The position numbers and the translations under genes were made by a program. Below, piece by piece: positions 1 to 6,135 of a stretch of 6,135 bases of DNA. This DNA is from Phycisphaera sp. Lineage in GTDB: Bacteria; Planctomycetota; Phycisphaerae; Phycisphaerales; Phycisphaeraceae. The stretch's first letter is position 1; each line of letters opens with the position of its first letter. The notes under the pieces are model-generated. The model had not been told where the DNA came from. It ran no database searches and worked only from the letters and a program-made list of their open reading frames with translations. Location: NCBI GenBank assembly GCA_029287335.1, contig JARFRI010000226.1, positions 1-6,135 on the forward strand. The letters run 5' to 3'.

Positions 1-39
1 GCGCTGATCGATATGCACAACGATGCGTGATTGGATCGA

Positions 40-102
40 CGTTAGCCGGCGGGCTTGTCCCGCCGCTTGTCTCGATTGGCGGGACAAGCCCGCCGGCTAA
101 CG
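40..102. repeat. Perfect 25-bp-arm inverted repeat at the end of the operon
   Basis: Arms 40-64 and 78-102 are exact reverse complements (left arm begins CGTTAGCCGGCGGGCTTG) around a 13-base loop. The stem is very GC-rich and would be extremely stable in RNA or in single-stranded DNA. The DUF4340 stop codon (TAG, 99-97) and its last codon lie inside the right arm. There is no T-run on either side, so a standard intrinsic terminator is not supported, though such a stem at an operon end could stabilise the 3' end of the transcript or halt polymerase with Rho. It looks like a REP-type dispersed palindrome. I believe similar GCCGGCGGGCTTGTCCCGCC-like elements occur in planctomycete genomes, but that is recollection. 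Bases 1-39 beyond it show nothing recognisable. Confidence 0.9.
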
Positions 103-1575
103 GGGTGGTGAGATAAGCGACGCCGGATCAATCAACCCCGCGACCGACAACCACGGCACGCGCAGCGCGACCGGTTCTTTACCGCGATGGACCAAGACAG
201 TTGGCTTTGTTTCATTCGTCTCGGGATCGGGGTACACCGTAAAGACTTCGGGCGCACCGCCAAGCCTTGGCGTGATGAGGAAGGACACCAACTCATCCCA
301 CTCGGCAAGCCGCGTCGGCACGTAGTCCATCGCACGGGCATCGGACAACTGCTTTAACGCCGAGGCGACACGCTCGATCGAAAGCTCTCGCCGATCGTCG
401 TTGCGATCACGCAGTATGGGAATGCTGTTTACGGGCAACTCGATGGCTTGTGATGAGGCGTCAGCGAACTTCAATTCAATCGATGCGATCAGCGTGCTTG
501 GTGTGGCAACGATGCGTGGGTCGCGGAACGCGGTGGCGGATTGAGCGAGTGCTAACGCTGATTTGGATTCAATAGTGAAAACAGGGTGCATCCCTTGCCC
601 AGCGTTGCCATTGCTGATGTAGCGGGTCTGATCGCTTGGGTCAGCGGGGGTGCCGACAAGGACTTCGTAGCCGTTCGTTGGATCGTTGGGGTCGCGCCCC
701 AGCGGGACGAATCGCGCGGAAATCAGTGGTCTTTCTAAGCCGAACGACGCCATGCCGTTCGCGGGATAGTTGGTCTGCTTATCGAGTAGGCGGATACTTT
801 CCAGCAGCGCGAAATAGTCGTTGACGCCGGGGTAGCCGGGCAGGCTTGTTTCAAGTGCGCACTCCAGGCCTTGCTCATGTTCGATCCACCATCGTCCGTT
901 TTCCTGCACCAGCGCTGATTGTCCGGCAGGGGTCTTGATCTCGATCCGCGCGATCTGCGTCATCAGGGGTGGATCAAAACGATCGGCGTAAAAAGCGTCC
1001 TGGTCTAAAGCATCGACAAAGTCATGCAACACATCACCCGCAACAAATGTCGTTTCGTCTTCATCGTTTTTAGCAACAAACAACACAGCTCGCCCGGCCC
1101 CTAATCTTGGGCCCAGCACGATCTTCCAGTGGCTTTGGTCTGTGTGATAAAGTTCGAGCCGAGGCGGATCGTGTGGGATGACGCCTTCCACGCCGATCAG
1201 TTCCTCCGGCTTGACGGGCGGGACTTTGTCGTAGTGCTTTGTCGTCAATTGCCCCTGAAGGCCAGACAAGACCGCAAGCAATCGATCGATGGCTTTCGTG
1301 TTTGCCGGGAACAGGCCCGGCATAACAACTTCCCATTGCCCGCGTATCTTCATCAAACTAATCGCGGTCCCGGCATTTCGATCATGGGGATGTGGAAGGA
1401 TGTCAATGCTGTTCAAGGTTGGCTCAAATACAGCAGGTGGGAGGATACGGACCGTGCTGCCGCTGATTGCATCGTCGTTTGTCGCGTTGGGCTCTCCGCT
1501 TTCTCGCGTTAAAAGTAGTGCAACACCTGCCAGTAGCAAACACAGAATCAGAATGACAACAGTCTTCGGTTTCAT
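97..1575 (-). CDS. DUF4340 domain-containing membrane-anchored protein
   Basis: This 492-residue protein starts with one hydrophobic helix (KPKTVVILILCLLLAGVALL, residues 2-21) and no convincing lipobox, so it is probably held in the cytoplasmic membrane with its body outside. The rest fits the DUF4340 pattern, in which short beta-rich units carry a Trp and are followed by a helix. Visible units are RGQWEVVMPG (78-87) followed by KAIDRLLAVLSGL, SHWKIVLG (148-155) followed by FVAGDVLHDFVDAL, and NGRWWIE (226-232) followed by a YFALLESIRLL helix. DUF4340 proteins commonly follow GldG-like genes, sometimes as fusions, so a role as an outer-face partner of this transporter is likely. The biochemical function is unknown. 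Lines sampled from this gene average about 55% GC against about 64% in the GldG-like gene. The TAG stop lies within a palindromic repeat at 40-102. Family assignment rests on pattern and context, not on a profile search. Confidence 0.8.
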   Translation of the reverse strand: MKPKTVVILILCLLLAGVALLLTRESGEPNATNDDAISGSTVRILPPAVFEPTLNSIDILPHPHDRNAGTAISLMKIRGQWEVVMPGLFPANTKAIDRLLAVLSGLQGQLTTKHYDKVPPVKPEELIGVEGVIPHDPPRLELYHTDQSHWKIVLGPRLGAGRAVLFVAKNDEDETTFVAGDVLHDFVDALDQDAFYADRFDPPLMTQIARIEIKTPAGQSALVQENGRWWIEHEQGLECALETSLPGYPGVNDYFALLESIRLLDKQTNYPANGMASFGLERPLISARFVPLGRDPNDPTNGYEVLVGTPADPSDQTRYISNGNAGQGMHPVFTIESKSALALAQSATAFRDPRIVATPSTLIASIELKFADASSQAIELPVNSIPILRDRNDDRRELSIERVASALKQLSDARAMDYVPTRLAEWDELVSFLITPRLGGAPEVFTVYPDPETNETKPTVLVHRGKEPVALRVPWLSVAGLIDPASLISPPR

Positions 1576-1583
1576 CGCGATAT

Positions 1584-1588
1584 CCCTC
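1584..1588 (-). promoter_or_regulatory. Shine-Dalgarno sequence for the DUF4340 gene
   Basis: GAGGG on the minus strand sits eight bases before the ATG at 1575, inside the 17-bp gap after the GldG-like gene's TAG stop. It decides the start: an in-frame ATG at 1662 lies inside the GldG-like gene and would add 29 polar residues ahead of the membrane anchor. It is the only strong ribosome-binding site in the operon. Confidence 0.75.
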
Positions 1589-1592
1589 GGAT

Positions 1593-3863
1593 CTATGCCC
1601 GTCGTCGCATGATTCCTACGCTCACGCCGAGGATCAGGATCACTACTGGCATGCCGGCCCAAAGGAGAATGCGCGTCGTTTGCAGTGCGCCGCTACTCAT
1701 CGGTTGGATACGGCGGATGTCCTGGGTTCTTGGGCTGGCGGCGATGAGGGCTTCTTCGTGGGCCAGCCAGCAGATGCTGTTGACGAACAGGTCGGAGTTG
1801 CCGGGGTAGAGGATGCGTGCGCCGGGGCGCTCGGCGAGGTTGGGCCCGACGGTGCCGTCGGGCAGGGCGGCGGTGGAGAGGATCTCGTCCATCGCCCAGG
1901 TCGCGCTGCCGAGGGTGACCAGGCGTGCATCGCCGCGCTCGACGGCTGCGCCGATGACGACCTTGTCGCGTTCGCTGTCCGCTTGCGGGGCGAACTGGCC
2001 GGTCTTGGGGTCGGCGGCGGCTTCCTGGACGTGCAGCACCGGCGCGGTGATCTCGACCAGCGGGGTCTGCGTCACGCCTTGTTTTTCAGTGAGTTTCAGC
2101 GGGATCGGGTAGGTGAAGAAGGTGTTGATGCCGTTGAGGGCATCGCCAACGATCGGCGAGGCGGGCCATTGGTTGACGATGAATTGGTTGGTGTACTTTT
2201 TGACTTGGCCGTCCTCGTCTTCGGACTTGAGTTGCACGGCACTCTGGTAGAGCTGGGCATCAATGCCGAAGGTAGCGAGCAGCTCAACGAGCGTGTCGGC
2301 GGGGGCCTCGCTGCGTAGCTGCGGCGCGGTGTCGCCGTTGGCGTAGAGCATGACCATCGCGCCGTCGCCTTTGGCTAGACGCTCTTGTAGAAACGCAGCG
2401 ACGGTGTCTTTGTTGGTGTTGTCCAGCGAAGCGCTGCGGTTCACGTCCGGCCGGAAGTACGGCATCGTGATCCATACCGCGCGCTGACCCTTGCGTAATG
2501 CCGGCGGGTCGGTCGTGACCGGGTTAGGCCACTCGGCGACCTCGAAGTCCATCGCCAAGAGCCGCTTGGTGACTTCGTCGTAGACGCCTTCGATGCGCTG
2601 CTGTTCTGAGCCGGTGATCGACACGGCACGCAGGCCGATGTTGGAGCGGATGAACACGACCAGCGGCGGGGGATCGAGTTGGAGGCTGATGAGCGCGCCG
2701 GTGAGTTGCTCTTCGCCGACGAACAGGTCGTTGATCTGGCTTGTCGACGCATCGCCTGTGCCGCGGAAGAGCAGCTCGGCAGGGATCACCCTCGCATCGC
2801 TGCCCGAGGTCAGCAGCACGCAGGGCTTGTCGTTGAGTGTCCCGCGCGCGTCGTCGTAACGCAGCGGCGGGGCGACATTCAGCAGCGGGTCCGTCTCGCG
2901 CTTGACCGTCTGGAAAAACTGTGGCACCTGCTGGACCATCGCGGCGAGGTTGTTCTGCGCTTCGCGTGCCGTTTGTTGCGCTTCGGGGGGGGCAAGGTTG
3001 TCGATGACGACGCCTCGCCGGAGCTGGTCGGCTTTGTTGGGCGTATCGGGCAGCGTGTTGCCGGCCAGTTGCAGGATGTACTGCTGGATCGAGGCCATGA
3101 GTTCGGTGTAGTGGGGCAGGTTTTGGCCGTCACCTTGTGTCGCGACGCCGGGCGACTTGAGGCGGGCCTGCCAGTCGCTGCCCAGCATGTCATCGCGGAG
3201 CTGCTTGAGGCGTTTGGCCTGGTCTTGCAATCGTAGGTATTGGCTGTGCAGGTCGGCGAGGCGTTGGTTCTGGATCGAGGCGGGGCGGAGGTTGACGTTG
3301 TTGTCGACGATCGCGGCCAGCCAGGCCTCGATCTGGTTGATCGTCTCGGCATAGCGATCGATCAGACGCAAACCCTCTGCGATCGAGGCTCGGATGGATG
3401 CGGTGTCCTCGGCGAACATCGCGTCCATCTCGGCGAGCAGTGCTTCGCGGCGGTCGGTCTGCGTGTCCAAGTCGATGTGCTGGACGTCGATCGAGGTGCT
3501 GGCCCGGGCGTACTCATCGACGAGGTCGCGGACGCGTTGTTGCTGGGCCGGTTCGATCGCGGTGCCGCCGAGCATGGTGACGAGGCGGTGTTCTTTTTCG
3601 AGGTTGTCCAGCACCGCCCGGCTCTGTGGCGAGAGACTGTAGCGACGCGTCGAGGTCAGGTCGTAACGCACCCAGCTCCGCGCATCGGGCGACAGGCCGC
3701 GGTACTGCCAGTACACCACATAGTTGGCGATGATCGTGATGCCGATGGCGGCGAGGACAGCGATGAGGACCATCAGCGCGTTGGTCGAGCGTCGCTTGGT
3801 CGCGGTGGGTAGCGCGGCACTGGAGCGGTCGGCAGCAGGGGGTGTTTGACTTCCGGGGGTCAT
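1593..3863 (-). CDS. GldG-like ABC transporter auxiliary protein
   Basis: This 756-residue protein belongs to the GldG family (ABC-type auxiliary component, Pfam ABC_transp_aux type), which accompanies GldA/GldF-like transporters. An N-terminal membrane anchor (about residues 29-51) is followed by the family hallmark DLTSTRRYSLSPQSRAVL (68-85). Residues about 138-227 are charged, Leu- and Gln-rich and probably coiled coil. A variable segment follows, then a mixed alpha/beta domain. The C-terminal signature NSDLFVNSICWL (689-700) precedes a second membrane helix (about 732-751) and a basic tail MRRRA. The two helices should anchor a large extracytoplasmic domain at the permease. The start at 3863 is chosen because its ATG overlaps the permease TGA (ATGA) and gives a proper N-terminus. 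The frame is open further, to 4289, but that extension lies antiparallel-free within the permease gene and is Arg/Pro/Asp-rich shadow sequence. The ribosome-binding site is weak (AGGCGG, five bases before the ATG), consistent with coupled translation. Confidence 0.88.
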   Translation of the reverse strand: MTPGSQTPPAADRSSAALPTATKRRSTNALMVLIAVLAAIGITIIANYVVYWQYRGLSPDARSWVRYDLTSTRRYSLSPQSRAVLDNLEKEHRLVTMLGGTAIEPAQQQRVRDLVDEYARASTSIDVQHIDLDTQTDRREALLAEMDAMFAEDTASIRASIAEGLRLIDRYAETINQIEAWLAAIVDNNVNLRPASIQNQRLADLHSQYLRLQDQAKRLKQLRDDMLGSDWQARLKSPGVATQGDGQNLPHYTELMASIQQYILQLAGNTLPDTPNKADQLRRGVVIDNLAPPEAQQTAREAQNNLAAMVQQVPQFFQTVKRETDPLLNVAPPLRYDDARGTLNDKPCVLLTSGSDARVIPAELLFRGTGDASTSQINDLFVGEEQLTGALISLQLDPPPLVVFIRSNIGLRAVSITGSEQQRIEGVYDEVTKRLLAMDFEVAEWPNPVTTDPPALRKGQRAVWITMPYFRPDVNRSASLDNTNKDTVAAFLQERLAKGDGAMVMLYANGDTAPQLRSEAPADTLVELLATFGIDAQLYQSAVQLKSEDEDGQVKKYTNQFIVNQWPASPIVGDALNGINTFFTYPIPLKLTEKQGVTQTPLVEITAPVLHVQEAAADPKTGQFAPQADSERDKVVIGAAVERGDARLVTLGSATWAMDEILSTAALPDGTVGPNLAERPGARILYPGNSDLFVNSICWLAHEEALIAASPRTQDIRRIQPMSSGALQTTRILLWAGMPVVILILGVSVGIMRRRA

Positions 3864-4576
3864 CGCCACCGCCTGCTCTGTACGAGGACGACGGAGAGGA
3901 AGAGGAACAGCGCGGTGCCGGTCGCGAAGTAGACGAAATTGCGGATATCGATCAGGCCCTTGGCGAAGTCGGCGTACTGCTGGTTGACGCTGATGTAATC
4001 GATCAGGCGACGCATCGCCGGGTCGGGCGTGGTTTGGCCCGAGACGTAGTAGGCGGCAAAGGTCGGTAGGGCAATGATGAAGACGGTGACGAGGAAGGCG
4101 ATGATCTGGTTCTGACTCCAGGCCGAGGCGAAGACGCCGATCGCCAGGTACAGCGCGCCGACGAGCACCAAGCCAAGCAGCCCCGTCACGATCGGCCCGA
4201 ACTCCGGCGAGCCGACCATCTCCAACGTGATCGCGTGTACGACCAACGGCAGCAGCATCACGCAGAAAAAGACCAATGCACCGAGCCACTTGCCCAGCAC
4301 AACCTGTGCATCGCTGACCGGACTGGTCATGAGGCGCTCAAAGGTACCGCTGCGGAGCTCTTCGCTGATAAGCCGCATGCTGATCGCGGGGGCGAGGAAG
4401 ACCAGCAGCCAGACCACCGCGTCAAAGGTCGATCGCATGGACGCGGGCTGGCCCGGCTCAAAGCCTTGCATAAAGAACGTCGACGCGCCGATCGCAAAGG
4501 CACCGAGGACGACGTAGGCGATCGGCGAGAAGAACAGGCTCGATAATTCACGTTTTGCGAGGGTTAGAATCATCAT
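3860..4576 (-). CDS. ABC-2 type transporter permease, GldF-like
   Basis: This 238-residue integral membrane protein is the expected transmembrane partner of the ATPase encoded just upstream. It shows about six hydrophobic segments, roughly residues 15-36, 53-70, 98-120, 129-150, 156-178 and 210-231. Between the second and third lies the conserved ABC-2 cytoplasmic segment SEELRSGTFERLMTSPVSDAQVVLGKW (residues 71-97, shown here only as its best-known stretch), which in this family contacts the ATPase. The opening LAKRELSSLFFSPIAYVV is typical of GldF-like permeases. The size is normal for a half-transporter permease, so a dimer is likely. Two ATG codons stand in tandem at 4576 and 4573; I used the first. 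Neither has a Shine-Dalgarno sequence, because the inverted repeat ends only four bases upstream. The TGA stop overlaps the next gene's ATG by 4 bp, which suggests translational coupling. The exported or imported substrate is unknown. Confidence 0.9.
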   Translation of the reverse strand: MMILTLAKRELSSLFFSPIAYVVLGAFAIGASTFFMQGFEPGQPASMRSTFDAVVWLLVFLAPAISMRLISEELRSGTFERLMTSPVSDAQVVLGKWLGALVFFCVMLLPLVVHAITLEMVGSPEFGPIVTGLLGLVLVGALYLAIGVFASAWSQNQIIAFLVTVFIIALPTFAAYYVSGQTTPDPAMRRLIDYISVNQQYADFAKGLIDIRNFVYFATGTALFLFLSVVLVQSRRWR

Positions 4577-4580
4577 GGGG

Positions 4581-4664
4581 AATGTCCAATGACCAAGCCT
4601 AAATGTCCAATGTCAAGGCATCGCGGATCGGTCATTGGTCATTTAGGCTTGGACATTGGTCATT
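4581..4664. repeat. Long imperfect inverted repeat between ATPase and permease genes
   Basis: Two 32-base arms, 4581-4612 and 4633-4664, flank a 20-base loop and pair with only three mismatches, all A/A or T/T. Each arm is built from the same short words, ATTGGACATT and ATTGGTCATT, around a core TTTAGGCTTGG. The element is AT-richer than the genes around it. It supplies the ATPase stop codon (TAA, 4645-4643) and about its last six residues, and stops four bases before the permease ATG at 4576. In mRNA it would form a long hairpin between the two cistrons. No T-tract follows, so it does not look like an intrinsic terminator. It resembles a dispersed palindromic element of the REP or MITE kind. 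It carries no coding capacity of its own, and its genome copy number cannot be judged from one window. Confidence 0.9.
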
Positions 4665-5590
4665 TTACTCGCTACCGCTTCAACGAAGTAGCGCTCGAGG
4701 GTTGGGGCGCTGAGGTGTAGTTCGCGGATGGTGTGGCCGGCCTTGGTGAGCGCTTCGGAGACGACGCTGCGCAGGTCGGCATCGTCCTTGGCGGTCACGG
4801 TCGCGCGGGTCCAGTCGCCAAGCTTGTAGGGCTCAACTTTGGCGACACTGGGCAGCGATTGCAGTAGGTCGGTGAGTTGCTTAGGTGTGGCCTTGGCTTC
4901 GACGAGGATGGTCCCGCCACGCGAGGCGCGGTCGCGGAGCTGCACGGGGGTGCCTTGCGCGACGATCTTGCCGTTGGCAATGATGATCACGCGGTCGGCG
5001 GCCCGCTCGATCTCCGGCAGGATGTGACTGGACAGCATGATCGTGTGCTGGCCACGCAGTTCGGTGATGAGGTCTCGGAAGGCGAGGGTTTGTTGGGGGT
5101 CCAGCCCGCTGGTCGGCTCGTCGAGGATCAGCACCGGCGGGTCGTGCAGCAGGGCCTGCGCGATGCCAACGCGCTGCTTATTGCCCTTGCTGAGTTGGCC
5201 GATGACACGGCGTTTGATGTGCGACAGGCCGCACTTGGCGGTGACTACGTCGATGCGTTTATTCCGGTCGCCGCGCGACATGCCAAAGAGCTTGCCGCAG
5301 AAGTGCAGGTATTCGGTGACGCGCATTTCGGTGTAGAGCGGGGTGGACTCGGGCAGGTAGCCGATCTTTTGGCGGGCGGCGCGCGAGTCGGTCATGACGT
5401 CTAGACGATCGATCGTGCATCGGCCGGCGGTGGGCGGCAGGTAGCCGGTGATCATGCGGATACTGGTGGACTTGCCCGCGCCGTTGGGCCCGAGGAAGCC
5501 GACGACTTCGCCAGCGGGGATCTCAAAGCACAGGTCGTCCACCGCGAGGACGGGGCCGTACCACTTGGTGAGATGTTGGGCGACGATCAT
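4643..5590 (-). CDS. ABC transporter ATP-binding protein, GldA/CcmA type
   Basis: This 315-residue ATPase is the cytoplasmic motor of an ABC-2 type transporter, expected to dimerise and drive the permease encoded next. Motifs appear in order: Walker A GPNGAGKST (residues 34-42), Q-loop region IGYLPES (76-82), signature LSKGNKQRVG (133-142), Walker B VLILDE (153-158) with Glu158 as catalytic base, D-loop SGLD (161-164) and the switch histidine His189 in SSHIL. The signature has LSKGN in place of the textbook LSGGQ, which is usual in the GldA branch. Residues from about 215 form the C-terminal extension common in CcmA-type ATPases. The start MIVAQHLTKWYG is at the family's normal position, although the bases before it (gcaagcctcc) contain no Shine-Dalgarno match. 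The last residues, about MTNVQA, and the TAA stop are encoded inside an inverted repeat, so the natural C-terminus may have been altered by it. The substrate cannot be read from the sequence. Confidence 0.93.
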   Translation of the reverse strand: MIVAQHLTKWYGPVLAVDDLCFEIPAGEVVGFLGPNGAGKSTSIRMITGYLPPTAGRCTIDRLDVMTDSRAARQKIGYLPESTPLYTEMRVTEYLHFCGKLFGMSRGDRNKRIDVVTAKCGLSHIKRRVIGQLSKGNKQRVGIAQALLHDPPVLILDEPTSGLDPQQTLAFRDLITELRGQHTIMLSSHILPEIERAADRVIIIANGKIVAQGTPVQLRDRASRGGTILVEAKATPKQLTDLLQSLPSVAKVEPYKLGDWTRATVTAKDDADLRSVVSEALTKAGHTIRELHLSAPTLERYFVEAVASKMTNVQA

Positions 5591-5626
5591 GGAGGCTTGC
5601 CGGGCGGGGACGTTGCGGGACCACGT

Positions 5627-5654
5627 ATTGTCGCCGATGGGCGTGGGGGGTCAA
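5627..5654 (-). promoter_or_regulatory. Candidate sigma-70-type promoter for the ABC transporter operon
   Basis: On the minus strand the gap between recQ and the ATPase gene contains TTGACC (5654-5649, 5 of 6 against the -35 consensus), a 16-base spacer, and GACAAT (5632-5627, 4 of 6 against the -10 consensus). Transcription would start near 5620, leaving a leader of about 30 bases before the ATG at 5590. The spacer is one base short of the ideal 17 and the -10 match is modest. This is a plausible but unproven promoter. The operon could instead be transcribed through from recQ. Confidence 0.35.
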
Positions 5655-5676
5655 GCGTTGTTGCTTGCAATAGGTG

Positions 5677-6135
5677 TTATGAACTAGCGGCTTGATGTTC
5701 GACGATCACGCTCATGAACGCACCGCCGTACTTGTCCAGCTTGGTTTGCCCGACGCCGGAGACGGTAAGGAACGCGGCATCATCGGTCGGCAGGTCTGCG
5801 GCCATTTGCCTGAGCGACTTATCACCGAAGACCACATAGGGCGGGACGCCTTGATCGTCGGACAGTTGCTTACGCAGGGCGCGTAGTTTCTCGAAGAGCT
5901 CGCTATCGATCGGGCCCAGGTCGTCTTGTTGGTTGCCTCTGCGTCTTGAACTGGTGGGCGACTCGATGCGCGAGATAGGCATCGTGATCGACCGATCGCC
6001 TTTGAGGATGTCTTTGCTTTCGGGGGTGAGGTGCAGGGTGCGGAACTGGTCGGCACTGGTGCCGAGCGTGCCGTCGTGGACGAGTTGCTCGGCCAGTTGT
6101 CGCCAGTGGGCGTCGGGTTGGTCGGCACCGATGCC
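5677..6135 (-). CDS. recQ: ATP-dependent DNA helicase RecQ, C-terminal part (5' end outside window)
   Basis: RecQ is a 3'-5' superfamily 2 DNA helicase acting in recombination and replication-fork repair. Only the last 152 codons are present; the frame is open to the window edge, where the first codon begins at base 6135. The opening residues GIGADQPDAHWRQLAEQLV match the winged-helix part of the RQC domain, where E. coli RecQ has GIGRDKSHEHWVSIIRQL by memory. LTPESKDILKG closes that domain. After a short Ser/Arg-rich linker comes an HRDC domain of about 80 residues: ELFEKLRALRKQLSD, then VPPYVVFGDKSLRQMA, then the helix-hairpin element VSGVGQTKLDKYG. The protein ends soon after HRDC, as E. 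coli RecQ does. Helicase motifs and the zinc-binding cysteines lie upstream, outside the window. An internal ATG at 5982 is not the start, because recognisable RecQ sequence continues before it. The transporter operon follows on the same strand, with no evident functional link. Confidence 0.93.
   Translation of the reverse strand, partial: GIGADQPDAHWRQLAEQLVHDGTLGTSADQFRTLHLTPESKDILKGDRSITMPISRIESPTSSRRRGNQQDDLGPIDSELFEKLRALRKQLSDDQGVPPYVVFGDKSLRQMAADLPTDDAAFLTVSGVGQTKLDKYGGAFMSVIVEHQAASS

Noticed and set aside
1576..1662. Upstream start (1662) for the DUF4340 gene.
   Set aside because: It would overlap the end of the GldG-like gene and put a polar, charged stretch before the membrane helix; the ATG at 1575 has a clear GAGGG ribosome-binding site.
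1680..3812. Long plus-strand open frames (for example 1680-2318, 2679-3236, 3240-3812).
   Set aside because: They lie antisense to the GldG-like gene, show low-complexity Gly/Arg/Asp/Val-rich translations with no recognisable domain, and are expected in GC-rich DNA.
3864..4289. Upstream extension of the GldG-like reading frame by 142 residues.
   Set aside because: It runs through the permease gene in another frame, has shadow-type Arg/Pro/Asp-rich composition, and the ATGA overlap at 3863 gives a better start followed by the expected membrane anchor.
40..4664. Palindromic repeats as a CRISPR array or as transposon ends.
   Set aside because: There are only two elements, of different sequence and 4.5 kb apart, with no spacers, no transposase between them and no visible target-site duplication; the intervening genes form an ordinary operon.
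4877..5404. Plus-strand open frame of 175 codons.
   Set aside because: It is antisense to the well-supported ATPase motifs, and its translation resembles no family I know.
5652..5667. Possible recQ terminator hairpin (CAAGC, six-base loop, GCTTG).
   Set aside because: The stem is only five pairs, no T-tract follows, and it overlaps the candidate -35 box.

Overview
The window is a compact stretch of bacterial chromosome with every supported gene on the minus strand, so it reads from high to low coordinates. Base composition is GC-rich, around 55-65% in the lines I sampled. The gene set and the two long palindromic intergenic repeats suggest a planctomycete-type bacterium, possibly of the Phycisphaerae. 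That placement is an inference from gene content and repeat style, because there is no rRNA or other phylogenetic marker here.

Reading in the direction of transcription, the window opens with the 3' end of recQ (6135-5677), which encodes the end of the winged-helix part of the RQC domain and the HRDC domain. An 85-bp gap follows and holds a candidate promoter. Next is a four-gene ABC transporter operon: an ATPase of the GldA/CcmA type (5590-4643), an ABC-2 type permease of the GldF type (4576-3860), a large membrane-anchored GldG-like auxiliary protein (3863-1593) and a single-pass DUF4340 protein (1575-97). The permease and GldG-like genes overlap by 4 bp (ATGA). The GldG-like and DUF4340 genes are 17 bp apart, with a good Shine-Dalgarno sequence in the gap. 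The ATPase and permease should form the transporter core. The GldG-like and DUF4340 proteins should place large domains on the outer face of the cytoplasmic membrane. Homologous clusters occur well beyond the gliding Bacteroidetes in which gld genes were named, and their substrate is not established.

Two long inverted repeats are the most unusual structures. One (4581-4664) fills the ATPase-permease gap, supplies the ATPase stop codon and last residues, and ends four bases before the permease start. The other (40-102) is a perfect 25-bp-arm palindrome that contains the DUF4340 stop codon. They differ in sequence but share the property of carrying the stop codon of the preceding gene. No new enzymatic or defence system is evident. 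No stretch over 300 bases lacks a gene, and I saw no tRNA, rRNA, CRISPR array or transposase gene.
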